From the NCBI GenBank assembly GCA_031308135.1, contig JAHLJT010009419.1:181738856-181802855 (forward strand): a DNA stretch of 64,000 bases, in the 5' to 3' direction. The DNA is from Acheta domesticus (lineage: Eukaryota > Arthropoda > Insecta > Orthoptera > Gryllidae). Position 1 is the stretch's first letter; the number at the start of each line of letters is the position of its first letter. The notes below the pieces were generated by a model, which worked only from the letters and a program-made list of their open reading frames with translations, ran no database searches and was not told the DNA's origin. The position numbers were made by a program, and so were the translations under genes. Positions 44,375 through 56,779 of the stretch are shown one piece after another.

Positions 44375-44772
44375 GATGGATTGATTGTTAGTGAATCCGG
44401 GCGCGTCAACTGCTAGGGTCATTAAAGCCTTAAATGTAGTGCATGCTTTCCCCTCAGGATTTGGTGGTCTTTCACTGCTGATGCTGGTGAGATCCAACGC
44501 CGACCTACCGAGGGCTAGCGGGGTTTTCCACAAATAGGTATCTTCTATCAGCGGGGCACCGCTCCAGCCGGGACAAGCTCCAAGCTCCCGACTGGTATCG
44601 CGGTATGTGTGGTACTGTAGTGTATGTTAGTGTAAGTGTTTGTAAGTAAAGGGTGAGGATAGGACAAGGAAGAGGAAGGAAAGATCGCGCGCGGTCCGTG
44701 GCCCGTTTGTTAGGGTACTGCTCCGGCATTTGCCTGGTGTTCATCGGAGAAACCACGGAAAATTACAGGTGA
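44375..44772 (-). mobile_element. tRNA-derived SINE, minus
   Basis: TTGATTGTTAGTGAATCCGG tail, CGCGTCAACTGCTAGG, GGTGAGATCCAACGCC, GGGGCACCGCTCCAGCCGGG, GACAAGGAAGAGGAAGGAAA, GCCTGGTGTTCATCGGAG. The head is truncated after ACGGAAAATTAC. Confidence 0.85.
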
Positions 44773-45329
44773 TCGGGTATGATGTAAATAATTGTTTAAT
44801 AAGTGTTTTAATTTTTTCCAGTAGATGAACAACTACTGATGCTCTAAACCTCTAGTATATTCTATACAATTTGACAAGGCCTTTTTGCATTTTATATGAC
44901 GCCATTTTCAAAAATTCCATAAATATACTGCTGAACAGAGATTTACTCCCTGAAGGTTCATTACAAGATTTAAGGGGAAAAATGTAGAATATTGTTGATT
45001 AAACTGTGAACACATCAGTCGTCACACGTGGTTAGGTGACACGTCAAGGGTGTAACACACGTCACCATCTTCAGTAACTCGAAAACCGCACTTAAAAATC
45101 CATTTTGTTTTTTGGTCCCAATAGACGCATGTTTATGTTTCTTGGCCTATAATCTAAAAAATTAGTTCGTATCGGACCTTCTATTATGTTTTTGGAGCTC
45201 TTTTGAGTCAAATGGGTAAAAGTCTTTTCGTTTGTTAATAAACACTTCTGAGTGTTGGAATGTTTACACATGCACATAAGATGTAACGCAGCTTTGGACC
45301 TGCTACATCGAACTCTTTGGATTGTCGAT

Positions 45330-45556
45330 TCTAACTACATAGCTAGTTAGAATTCAGCCACTGAGTGAAGGAGAATTCCGGAGACTGGCTGCTCTGATCG
45401 GTAGTGTCTATTGTTTTTCCAAAACATATCAGGCGAAATACCCTATGAAACCGGAGAAATACCCTTAGCTGGAGAAATATGCTAAGAAACGAGGTACTGC
45501 CCGCGCGCGATATTCCTTCGTCTTCCTTGTCCTATTATGTCCCCTTACCTTACAAC
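45330..45556 (+). mobile_element. tRNA-derived SINE, plus, partial first copy of a tandem pair
   Basis: Resembles ...AGCTAGATCGAATTCAG...GGCTGCTCTGATCGGTAGT...CTTGTCCTAT of other copies, with a small internal duplication around GAGAAATACCC/GAGAAATATGC. It lacks the head and runs directly into the next copy. Confidence 0.75.
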
Positions 45557-46122
45557 CTGATGTCACTGCAGTTCCTATGAACGAGAGATTCTATGTTCGA
45601 GTCCCGACACTAACTTGTCAGCTAGATCGAATTCACTCGCTGTCTGGAGGGGAATTCTAGCGGGCGGCTGCTCTGATCGGTAGTTTTCCGTGGTTTCTTC
45701 GATCAACACCAGGCTAATGCCGGAGCAGTACCCTAACAAATGGGCCACGGACCACGCGCGATCTTTCCTTCCTCTTCCATGTCCTATCCTCTCCTCTTAT
45801 ACACACACTTACACTAACAAGCACTACACTATCACACATGCCGGGAGACCGGTTGGGAGCTTACAGCTTGTCCCGGCTGAGGCGGTGCCTCGCTGATGGA
45901 AGATACTTGGTTGGGAGGAAAACCCGCTAGTCGACGGTACGTCGGCGCCAGATCTCGCCATCCAGCGGGGAAAAGATCATCGCTACCTCCCGAGAAAACC
46001 ACGCACTACACTACACGCAGGCCACAGTCCCGTAAGTGCAGTACTATTAGACCATTACGGGTGCTATGTCCGCGTAATGGCCTAAGTAGTTGACGCGCCC
46101 AAAAACATGAATCAACCAATCT
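45557..46122 (+). mobile_element. tRNA-derived SINE, plus, nearly full length
   Basis: The best reference copy for the body. It has a truncated head with a tRNA-like B box (TGTTCGAGTCCCGAC near 45595), then CTGTCTGGAGGGGAATTCTA and GCTGCTCTGATCGGTAGTTT. Next come CCGTGGTTTCTTCGATCAAC, CTTACACTAACAAGCACTAC, CACACATGCCGGGAGACCGG and CCATCCAGCGGGG. It ends TAGTTGACGCGCCC plus an AATC-type tail. About 40 bp near 46040-46080 are an insert relative to other copies. Confidence 0.85.
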
Positions 46123-46325
46123 ATGAAAACCCTTACCTTACATGCGTTACACTACCACTCATGTCGGGAGACTAGCCGCTTTTCCCGGTTTAGAGGTGTC
46201 CGGAGAGGCATCTGGAGGGGGAATTACTCCCGCAAGGCGTCGTGTAAATCGGCGCCAGATTACCCCACCGTATGCCTGCAGGAACGCCGCCACCTCACAA
46301 AACACACCCACTATACTTACATGAT
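46123..46325 (+). mobile_element. tRNA-derived SINE, plus, 3' body fragment
   Basis: TTACACTACCACTCATGTCG, GGGAGACTAGCCGC, GTAAATCGGCGCCAGAT and CGCCGCCACCTCACAAAACA follow the body order. A third element in the same run as the two preceding copies. Confidence 0.65.
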
Positions 46326-46329
46326 TAAT

Positions 46330-47500
46330 GAACATAGCAGCCTGGAAACATCAATCCAATGGATTTCAGCTCGTTTTTTAAAGTTATGATTAATATAGTG
46401 CGCAGTTTTCGTAAGTGTCGAAATATTATTATTTATTTTATTTAAAAAATAATCCCTTGGGGACACGATTTTGCAGCCATTCCTTTCCTTTAACAAAAAA
46501 CAACCAACCATTTCAAATCACTAGTACGTAAAACTATGTTCCGTCTAGAGCAATTCTTTTTTTTCTGAAGGTCTCTTTTATTTATTCAATATGAGTAATA
46601 AAATATTTCATTTTAGATCCCTTCATCGAGTTGCGAAATCTTTATCAAGATCTTTCCAAGGAAAATCTTTTGTGTAGGGACACTGAACCATGAGGTTCAT
46701 TAAAGTCAATGCAAATTCATGGTTGGTCCAGAGTAGCAGAATTATCGCTCTCGTTTCAAAAAACTCCACTGTGGCACTCTGCCAATCGCTTGGTCGGCAG
46801 CCGCCGACCAACCGACTTTGCGGTCCCTAGAGCCCAACCAAATGCCTGGATCCAGCAGAATACCTCTGCCGTGTTGGATAACACAATACAAACATTTTGC
46901 TTTCGATCTAATTACCGAACGGATTATTGATCGATTCGTTGGAGATGTTGCAATTAATGTGACAATGGGTATGTGACAATTTGAAGACAATTTGCCATAA
47001 CAACTTGTAAAAAAGATGTATTAAAAACATTATGAACAAAAGTATTCTAAAATCTAGTATTCGACAGACGATTTGTTTTTTCTTGTAATATTGATCATGT
47101 TACCTTTAAATGTATGCATTTGTATGGGACCTAGTAGCTGGAAAAAGGAAAATCTGGAAAGCTGGAAATCTGTAAAAATATTCTGCTTCTGCAAACATTA
47201 CGCATTTGAGTTGTTCCAACTCTTTGTACATCATATTAATAATTGATAATTAATTCATAGGTATTCAATGATGAACTCTTTCCTATAATAAGTAAACTTA
47301 GCATTCTAATCCTATTAACCTCATTTGCATCCGCAAGCCGATGGAAAAGAACAAGCACAATCTGTCCAATTAGATCCCGTCTCGAGACTTCTTAAACCCA
47401 CTCAACCTCATCGCTGATTCAACACAGGCCCCTTCTCGACAAAACAAGAGCAAGCTCCCTTCGCGTCCGCCCAAGCCGAGCAAATTCAATCAGCTCGCAG
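46330..47500. other. AT-rich intergenic DNA
   Basis: No gene or shared repeat recognised. Confidence 0.5.
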
Positions 47501-47740
47501 GAGCCTTCCAGCTCCAGCGCCACGCTTGGCTGGCGCCGCCACCGCCTCCGCCTCCGCCGCCATCGCCGCTCTCCGCACGCCTCCACACGACGCGCCCACC
47601 CTTCCCCCTCCCACCGCGCGCCCGCCCCCGCCCCCACCCCGCCCATTTCCCCCTTCCGCCGCGGGCGCAGCCGCGCGCACGCAAATGAGGCGGCGCGACT
47701 CGCCTCGCCTCGCCAGGCGCGCCCTCCCGCCGCCGGTCGC

Positions 47741-47778
<38 letters not shown>

Positions 47779-48000
47779 TTCGCCGTCAGTGTATCGCCGC
47801 GCGGGACCGGAGCCGGGAGCGCGCACGCGGGGGACAATCCGGGCGGCAGGCCCACGACAGCCCGGGCGCGGCCACTGAGCGCCTCGCGCCCCACCGCCCG
47901 CACGCACGCGCCGCGCCGCGCCGCGCCACAGCGCGCGCGCGCTCCACTTCGCGTCGCACGCCTGTCTTCTTCGTCTCTTCTTCTTCGCCTTCTCCCCTCG
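47500..48000 (+). promoter_or_regulatory. CpG island and probable 5' UTR upstream of the 48.0-kb exon
   Basis: About 500 bp of very GC-rich, CpG-rich DNA with a (CGC)n run at 47742-47778 follow AT-rich DNA. A pyrimidine-rich CTTCTTCGTCTCTTC segment precedes the ATG. Large antisense ORFs (up to 354 residues) are composition artefacts. No TATA box is obvious, as expected for a broad CpG-type promoter. Confidence 0.5.
47742..47778. repeat. (CGC)n trinucleotide repeat
   Basis: About 12 uninterrupted CCG/CGC triplets in the presumed 5' UTR. Confidence 0.95.
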
Positions 48001-48414
48001 ATGGCGCTGCTCAACTACTCGTTCGGCGCGCCGCCGGGCGCCGCCCCCGCGCCGCCGCCCGCGCCCGCGCCCTTTCTCACCGCCGCCGCCGCCGCTGCCG
48101 CCGCCGCGAGCGCGGGCGGCGCGCGGGGCGGCCCGCCGGGCGTCGGCGGCGCCCCCGGCCGGCCCTCGGGCTACACGCGCATCGACACCTCGGCCGGCGG
48201 CAGCCGCACCTCCCTGCACGCCGTCATCGACTACGACGACGACCTGGAGGACTACTACGACGACGAGGAGGACGCGGCGGGCGGCGAGCCGGCCGACGGG
48301 CGCACGCGCGTCACCCCCATCCAGGGGCCCATCTTCGTGCGCAACGGCTCCGTGCCCGTCGTGCCGCTCTACTCCTACCCCGTGCTGCAGAACGGCTCCT
48401 TCGTGCAGATACCC
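48001..48414 (+). CDS. Candidate first coding exon of an unrecognised protein
   Basis: The ATG opens 138 codons ending at CAGATACCC|GTGAGT, a strong donor in phase 0. The product starts Pro/Ala-rich, has a polyalanine run (residues 28-36) and Gly/Pro linkers, then a conserved-looking TRIDTSAGGSRTSLHAVIDY. A very acidic DDDLEDYYDDEED stretch follows (about 79-91), then TPIQGPIFVRNGSVPVVP and SYPVLQNGSFVQIP with two N-glycosylation sequons (N115, N131). I do not recognise the family. The ordered, low-Ala C-terminal half, the donor and the flanking CpG-rich DNA support a real first exon. No downstream exon was found before the window ends. Confidence 0.6.
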
Positions 48415-51400
48415 GTGAGTACCGAGCTTTTGACTTGGGGGATGGTGTGTGGCGCCTCGTACATGGACCTCCGCTAGCGCCACAAGCCGTTGGCGCTGCG
48501 AAGCATTGTCGTCTTAAGATGAGGCACACCCTCTGAGAAGTTTCTATGTAATTAATAGAATATTTTATTTTTGAGTACTTGCTGTGAAAATTTGACTAAT
48601 GAATTCGTGAGTTGTGATCAGTGAAATCCATAATTAATAGTTACTTACGTAATAAATATTATAAGATAACTTAATACAATACGAATTTGGAGAACGATTA
48701 TTATGCCGAGTTTGATAACCAATCGAATATTGTCATAAGATGTTACGATACGAATATCCATTTCGTATTTATCCATTTCGTACAAATTCCAGTGAACTAT
48801 AATTTTCTTTTAAATTTGACCATTTGTCCTGCGAATGGTGAGTTAATAAGAGACCGTAGATTAATTAATTATGGCTTGCATTATGAAACTGATTATTGTT
48901 GTTAATAATGGATATTAAAAATCGTATATATTAATAATGTTTATGATCTCAGTTTTTAATAATCTCAGTGTTTGTAAACAGTTTTCAGTTCTTCATTAAA
49001 TAACATACTTCTTACGCGCTACATTTTCTAAACAAACTCAATTAACACTGTCTATTTTTATATTACGTGAAGTGCGTTTGTATTACATAATTTCTTACAA
49101 CACTAGATTGAATATATTTGGAAACACCAGTCAAATTTACTGTTAAGTATTTTGTTTGCGGACGTTACCCTTGTCCAACGTTCTTTACTCTCTCTTTCAC
49201 TTTAAGCGAAAGATCAGAGTTCCTTCGCAACAAGCGTACGTGACGCAGGCGAGTCCGACAGCAGTTCACCGGTTCCACGACCTTAGGCGCAGCGCCGCTG
49301 CGTGCCCATGTGAGACCCACGCGGTGCTCCCGAACCACACGAACTCCAGGCAAGCAACCTCCAATTTAAATCTCCATTCAGGCGTATCGCAGGCTTCCTT
49401 ACAGGTGCATTTGAAAATAAACTTTTTGCCGATGATTCATACATCAATTTCGCAATATTTTTTATGGTGATTTGAATTAAACTGTCGCAATAATTTAATT
49501 TATATATCCCTCATTATATTCGGTGTTCTTGGTGTTTCTCTTGCTGTAGGAGTATACATCTCCATTTTAATTCATACTACAGTATGTAGATAACAAGGGC
49601 TATATTAGAAGATATTTGATATTTTTAGTTATTCCTCCTAGCTATTACAGTGAGAAAATTTTTATTCCGATGTGCTAGTAGATGATCCACAATTTAGGTA
49701 TTCTGTGGGTCGTGACCGAGATTTTTTTGTAATATCAACGCATTCCCAGAAATTGGCGTCAGTTTCGGTTTCGCAAAGGTTTCGAATGACTGGACGTTTG
49801 CAACCGTAATTATGGTTTCGTAACTTCTAGGTTCCAACAGTAGTAGCGACTAATGTGTCTCAAAGCTCGAAACCATTCTACTAACCAAAAGACAAGCTGA
49901 GCAGGGTCCTCAGAGGGAAAACAGGGTTGCCGATTGCCATACCTCTTAGCAACCCCCTGTATACTTTATTTTCTATTCGTTATTACTGACGAGATCCAGA
50001 TTGCTCAAGAATGAATGACATGCTCGCGGAAAACCCGAATGACATGTATAGCGCTGTTTTCAAGTCTAAACTGTTCCTATTACAGCATAAAATGTATCTT
50101 ACGAGGTACCTGAGGAGAATAATTCTCAAAGACCTTTCACTGAGTAGCCTTCTCGGGGGCTTTCTTTTAATAAGCACTGCTGACTCTTACACGATTGCTG
50201 TTTTCTCATGTATGACTCATGAGAATGTCGTATTGGTTTGTGAGGTATTTTGCTGTCAAATTATTAATATTTGTTACGTCTGAAAAAACGTTACTTGGAA
50301 AACTCTTTCTTAACAACTCATTAATAACTAGGTATTAACGAAAGACGGTGCTCCGTTGTAGCGTATTTGTACCTTCCGAGTAACGATTGTCAGTCGAACA
50401 AAAGCGCCAGATTGCTTAACAAGGAAGATGTTGAGCAGACGTTTATTAAACTTTGGGGAGATAATACTACCTTGTCAGTTTCAAACTACAACGAATATAC
50501 TTGTACAGTACATTTTATTACAAAAAGCTCTCTTATTAAAATGTTGCGAAGAAATCGATTGATTACATATTCCGTTTAATAAAACTGCAATTGCACCCTT
50601 GTGTACAAAACTTATACAAAAATGTGTTTAGATCAAATAAAATCTGGGTCTTCGTAAAATTTTCAGAACTTACTCCGATATATTTGCAGCAAGGTAGATC
50701 AGAAATAATATAATTGTACACTATTATGTTTACAGTGTGTTAGGAAATGTGATATACATCTCTTTAGGAGATGTATAAGCCCAAACTTGTTTATTATACA
50801 TTTAATTAATAATTTATAATCACATCCTTAAGTACCCAAAATATTATCACCCACATATAAAAATTAAATATTAGTTAGTGTTGAGTACCACAAGTTGAAG
50901 AGCGTTGTACATCTCAACGCCTACGCGACCTACGAGTAGCAAAAGAACACGTTTGCATTCCATGCGTGCATTGCCATCGTTGCACTTAAATGGCCATTAG
51001 CCGATTCATTTCTAACTCACTGTCAATGGAGCGTGAAGAGAGAATGATTACATAGATATTTCATGATGCATGGTGAGCATGTAAGCATTGATTTAAACAA
51101 ATCTATGCTAAAAGGGTCAAGTTATTTCACTGTATTAAAGGAACCTGGCATCAAGGCGATTTTTCTTAAGTAAAAGAGAATACAAAACTATTTTAATTAA
51201 CTTTTAAGATGATCCGCAACTTAAAGATGATCCGCAATTCTGCCTCACTTGGAACTGAGGCTTTATCATTTGTCAATAATTCAACAAACAAAATGATTTC
51301 TTTCCTTTTCAAATATCCAAAATTACTGTTATTGTGAAACTATAATGCAACAAATTACGTTATGAAGAAATGTACATTTATTTGAAAACCAATGAAGTTG

Positions 51401-51740
51401 AGGAACAAACAGGCTACTTGTATTAAGAAACACTGACATACATGTTTAGTGTTCTTTTCCTTTTCAAGTATCTAGAATTTTGCATCTTTGCATAAAATTT
51501 ACCCAATAGTTACGAAATGTTAGCTAAACTGATTCAGCCACTAAAACGTACATTTTAATCCAACCTGATTTAGCATAATTGAGTTAAATTGAACGCGTTA
51601 GGCAGCCTCGGTGATGAAGGGCCTTGGAGCTGCGCCCAAGAATGCGGGGCCGAAGGCTGCGGGTTAGCCTCAGTCGTGAAGCACTTTGTATTTTCCCCGT
51701 AAGGTTGTTCCATAGTTAGCTTCACACATCACATAACTCA
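48415..51740. other. AT-rich DNA downstream of the 48.0-kb exon (probable intron)
   Basis: No continuation exon could be recognised. A moderately GC-rich patch at 49190-49340 has no domain-like ORF. Confidence 0.45.
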
Positions 51741-51750
51741 TCTGAACTTT

Positions 51751-51876
51751 GTCTACGTGGCTGCTCGGGAGACGCGGCGCGTCCTAAGCACAGATACCAA
51801 AGTTTCAGCTGCCGTGCAGCGGCCTTCCTCAGGGCAAAATGTCGCGACGGCGTCTCGCTGACAACCACGTAGATAC
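51751..51876. repeat. Small fold-back element with 25-30 bp arms
   Basis: TCTACGTGGCTGCTCGGGAG...CG and its inverse CGTCTCGCTGACAACCACGT AGA flank a GC-richer core. The core reads EEGRCTAAETLVSVLRTRRV on the minus strand, which I do not take as a protein. Confidence 0.6.
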
Positions 51877-51899
51877 TGACTCCGGCCGCGGAAGCTTAC

Positions 51900-52905
51900 G
51901 TTTTCGTCTTGTCCATAATTTGCCTCCCAATCCCCCCTGCCCCCCACAATTTGCAGGAAGCCAAAGGCAAATAACCACTCATGAATGCAATGACAAATCA
52001 TTGGACAGTCAGGAAATGGATGATCACAAAAGCGTCATCGACATCCCTCGTCTGTTCTCAGTAATGCGTACAGCACTCACCATCACTAAGAGTCAATAGG
52101 CTTTTGGAAAATCAAACTGATAGTATGTCTTTGCACAAGCGTGTCCTCAAAATGTATCTTGCAACAAAACCGACTGGTTACATGCCTAGAAAGATGGACA
52201 AAAGGACTCGAAAAATGGGTTGGGTTAAGGTCAGATTCGCAGAACTAGTAAATATCAGTGATACGATACTTATCAAAATTACGAATACATTTTTCACACT
52301 CTTCTAATTTGTATTTACCCACTGCAATGTGCTTTTTACCTATTATCGTTTAAGAATCTTCGAGGATTATCTTCTGCCATACGTATTACAGCATTATTTT
52401 CCATAACAGTAAACGGCCGCACGATTTTTGGTCGATCCACTACCCATGAATGCATTTATTATCTATTTATTATATTCTAAATCGTAGTACAGACATTTTA
52501 CCATATTGGAAAATGGACGTATAGTACGATTAGAAATTATAGACTTGAAGTATAATGGCCTCTTTGAATGAAAATATGAGCGATAAAATAATGTTCTTTC
52601 TAATTAAGGAATGAGAGGAAATTAACTTATCACATCACTGTCTATCATCATAGACGAGTTTATTGCATCTAACAATCCTCGAAGATGTCACATGAGGTTA
52701 TCTCATCGTATGAGCTCACTATTATTTTAGATTCGGTGATCAATGTCAGTTGAAACCTCATTTAATTACAGATTGAAAAATAAAGATATAATGCAAATAA
52801 CATGTTATACCATCAAATATTTGTTTACGACTCCTCATACAACTGGTAGAGCTAAAGCGCATATACTTTCTCGGCCGTATTTTTACGCAAAATTAGAGGA
52901 AAATA
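51900..52905. other. AT-rich DNA
   Basis: Nothing recognised beyond short ORFs. Confidence 0.45.
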
Positions 52906-52909
52906 CTCA

Positions 52910-53670
52910 AATTTTCGAAAAATTGTAGGTGAACTTATTTCAAAATCTATTTTTAAGAATCAGATTTTATTAAGGAAAAAATCTCTATCTTTAATACTTA
53001 AATTGTAGGAAAAAAGTTCGAAATTATGCAATTTTTGAAAACTCTGTTTTTTTAACGAACATGAGACCTACATTATTATCTTAAACGTCCTTCTTACTAT
53101 CCAACAACAAAATTTAATCAAAAACGATGGAGCCATTTTTTTAAATTTTGGAAATGTTCCAGGCAGTTCATGAAAAGTAACCCCAAAAATTAAAATATTG
53201 GTTTTAAATTCGATGAGCCGAGACATCAGTCAGATCGACTGGGGAATATCAATTTGGAGAAAATCGGCTGAACGGTTTAGCCACTAGCGTTGTTCACAGG
53301 CCTACAATAAGAGTTTTGCTGGCCGTTATTTCTCGCAGTATTACATAACTTTCTCTCTACTCCGTAGCGAGAACGTAAAAAGAATAAATACTGCAATTCC
53401 ATTCTCTATATTCAGACAGACGTTTTGACGTCATTCTATTTTTCGTTCTGAAGGACCCATAAAACATGGATTCTGGCTACACCATGTGATAGAAGATTTT
53501 TTCTAAATTTAGCAACTGGATTTATCCACTTTCTCATTACCAGGGCTCTGTAATAAAAGTTTTTCTGGCAAACATTCGCTGTTATTTCCCGCAGTATTAC
53601 ATAACTTTCTCTCTACTCCGTAGCGAGAATGTAAAAAGAATAAATACTGCAATTTCATTCTCTATATTCA
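52910..53670 (+). repeat. Dispersed repeat family P, copy 3, with internal 90-bp duplication
   Basis: Matches copies 1 and 2. The terminal block containing ATTACATAACTTTCTCTCTA and GTAAAAAGAATAAATACTGC occurs twice, near 53322-53414 and 53578-53669, about 256 bp apart. This suggests two overlapping insertions or a local duplication. Confidence 0.65.
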
Positions 53671-53674
53671 TTTT

Positions 53675-56100
53675 CATATATTATCAAACATTCGGAATAG
53701 TATGTTTTAGTCTTTTAAAAGTTGCTCAGCTCCTTGAAATCACTTAATACATTCAATTAATAAATTTTAATCCTAATCGGTCTTGAAAGATAATAATCTG
53801 CTTAGTAAACATCAAATTCCAAATTACCTCAGTAAAACAGAAATAGCAGTTGATCAGCCGGCACTCAAATACCAGATGAGGATTTCAAAATATAGAGAAG
53901 ACGTGGGAAATCCTGATTTTCCCGTAAATATTTGTAAAAATTGTTCGTTCGCATGAATGCACATGAATTAAATTCAAATTCCAATATGTAATTAAAAAAC
54001 TCTGTCATTCATACAGGCGGACACATTTGGAACACTTTTTTTTCTGATTATTTAAAATAATTTAAGACGTTCTGAGAATTAAAATCAAATGACTTCACAT
54101 TATGCGAACATATCGTAGTAATCCCATGTGTACCTTGACAGCATTCAGCATTTCCAATTTTTTCGTGCCAGGTATCTCGTTAACTGAAGGACATCCACTG
54201 TCTCTCAGCAGGACATGGATATTAAGAGGTCTGGCGATGACTACCTCACAAATCAATTCTCCCTTTCCTCTTCCAGTTGGCTTCAAGATTCACCCATCAA
54301 ACAACTTGATTCCATTGAATATCAAAAACCTTCGAGAATATCCTTTAGAATGTTGATAATGCACAAAGTTTAGTGGCGCACACGAGGGGAGTTCATAGGG
54401 CTTCAGCTTCCTATCCTTCCCCAGAAGCCAATGCTACAAATTAAGAAAGATATTCATTTTACTAATTTTCTATACTAACGAAAGTCAATCAATTTATCAA
54501 TTGTTAAGATTATAAATATCAACTATGAGTTAACAACCAAACATACATTTTATATTCAGCACAAATGAAAAATTCTTCATAAGAAAACATCAAGACGGCT
54601 GGGCACTTGAACCCCTCGCAAAAATCCTGGATGCGCCTTTAAGTTACATTTTATAATTTAATTATTAAATCGTGAAATATTTAAGTAAAACGATTAAAAA
54701 AATCATGTTTCGAGTTCAGATTGAAAAGGAATGATGTAATTGGTTCCTGTGACAACCCAAAAACTTAGAATGTAAATCTATGAATCAGAAATCCTCGCAC
54801 CCATCAGCTCGCTCGATCAGCAGCGTTGATTTGGCTAATTTCGCATGCTTCTGAAGTCCCTTGGCGCGCGCTGAATCCACGATGAAGTCTACTGACTCAC
54901 CTGATAACGAGGATCCTATGTGAAATACGAAATGAGGAAGAATGATCTTCTCGCAACTATAAAAAGAATGTGAGTCAGCAATGACTCCTACGCTGAAGAA
55001 ATCCCCTGAACGTGTTTTAAGGTTAAAAAATATACTTACCAGAAATTTTATAACAATTTCAATTCAGGCTTCCCTTGCAATAACATCGTACCACATATGA
55101 AATTTACTCTTGAATGGATTTCCAGTCACAGCAGAGAAATTCAGGAATGAGGTTTAGTAAAATTTTTTGACGCAAGTAGAGAATGACTCACAGAATCACG
55201 GTGAAACATATTCCGTCTCGTAATGTCAAATACACCACCAATAATAAAATGCTTACTATAATTCTTACGTGTTAATTAATAATTATTTATTTCAGGATAC
55301 AAAAGTGTACACAAGTCTTGGCGAACCAACATTTTATTTCCTTTATTATTACTATTATTATACTTCTGTACGCACAATTTCCCGATCAAATTACCTTATT
55401 CATTTAAAAAAACGTTTTAAAACAGTTCCAAGACACAATATTCCTGAAAACAAAAGAATGGTTACTTGAAGTCAGTTTTCACTTTAGTAGATGTGAGAAG
55501 TTTTAGTCCAACCTTATAGACAAAATAGAGAATGAAAGAAGGGAGGGGGAATTCATTTGGCGAGAAGGGATTATTCATTTAATAAATTTTCAGTTTCGAC
55601 ATTGTTGTCAAGCGGATTTTTTCGACAATAAAGAAAAGAAATAATCATGGAATGCTTTAGCTAAACCATGTAAAGGAGTCCCGGAACGAAAGGGTTGGTT
55701 TAATATCATAGCAAACGTTCACTAAAAAAGGGACTAAAAGTAGTGGTATTATTTTGTCCATGGAGAAAATAATGTCCTGAAAATTAGTCCTGAAAATTGA
55801 GATTATAAGAGAAATAGGGCTTCCATTACGTGACTCACCTGTAACATATCATTTAATATGCCTGACTGAGAAATAACTGAGTTGTCAAACATTACAAGAC
55901 AATAGAATAGGTGGAATATCAAGGGCGTAAAATATCCTAGGATATTCAGTGGTTATAAGTTAAGGAGAAAAGTTCGGAACAGTTTTCGAATCTTCTGCTG
56001 TTCGAGAGATAATGAAGCTCGAATTGCAGTCCCTACAACTCAATTCGAAATGTGCACAATTTGCATATCAAGAAAGAAACATCGGCATCGAAAAAATTGC
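53675..56100. other. AT-rich DNA
   Basis: ORFs of 63-84 residues at 54095-54356 overlap on both strands and have no recognisable domain. No shared repeat seen. Confidence 0.45.
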
Positions 56101-56109
56101 AAAAACCAA

Positions 56110-56462
56110 GATATATCCATCCGGCCGGAGACCAGGACGAAGATCCCGTCACCCGACAGCCGTGGACCAATAACGTCACCTCTCAGAGCCCCCACTGCTC
56201 CGTGACGTAAAGGTTAAGGTCCGCTCGGGAGCCGAAGCGGTGCGGCGGCGCGGCGGTGTCACTCGGGTGAAAGGGCTAAGTTATGCCCGGCACCTCGCAG
56301 CCGCACCTGAGGGGGCTCGTCGCTATGCGCAACCGCCGTCTGCCAAGTGACTCACGCCCGCGGCCGCAGCCACCCGGCTCCTGAGCGCTCACGGTGCGGC
56401 GCGGCGCGGCGGCTGAGTCAGGGGCTGGCGGCGCGCACTGGGTCGAACGGGGCCCGAAAGTG
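56110..56462. promoter_or_regulatory. CpG island with AP-1- and CRE-like sites
   Basis: CpG-rich block with TGACTCA (56348-56354), TGAGTCA (56414-56420) and a TGACGTAA (about 56202). It is directly followed by a purine tract. No attached coding exon was recognised; a promoter or enhancer of an unrecognised transcript is inferred. Confidence 0.35.
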
Positions 56463-56470
56463 CTCAGCGT

Positions 56471-56772
56471 GAAAAAAGAAAAAAGGAAAAAAGATAAAGA
56501 AAAAATACAAAGGAAAAAAGAATAAAGGAAAAGGGGAAAGGAAAAAAGAAAAAGGAAAAAAAGAAGAAAGGGGAAAAAAAGGAAAAAAGAAAATGGAAAA
56601 AGAAAAGGAAAAGAAAAAAGGAAGAAAGAAAAGGAAAAAACAAAAAAGGAAAAAAAGAATAAAGGAAAAAAGAAAAAGGAAAAAAGAAAAAAGGAAAAAG
56701 GAAAAAGGAAAAACGGAAAAAGGAAAAAAGAAAAGGGGAAAGAGAAAAAGAAGAAACAAGAAAAAAGAAAGA
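56471..56772. repeat. Polypurine tract of about 300 bp
   Basis: Plus strand almost entirely A and G in GGAAAAA-type units with a handful of C or T. Poly-Phe/Ser ORFs on the minus strand and poly-Lys/Glu on the plus strand are artefacts. Such tracts can adopt triplex structures. Confidence 0.95.
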
Positions 56773-56779
56773 CATACGA

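Noticed and set aside
47419..48483. Antisense ORF of 354 residues over the 48-kb CpG island
   Set aside because: Gly/Arg-rich composition artefact opposite the better supported plus-strand exon.
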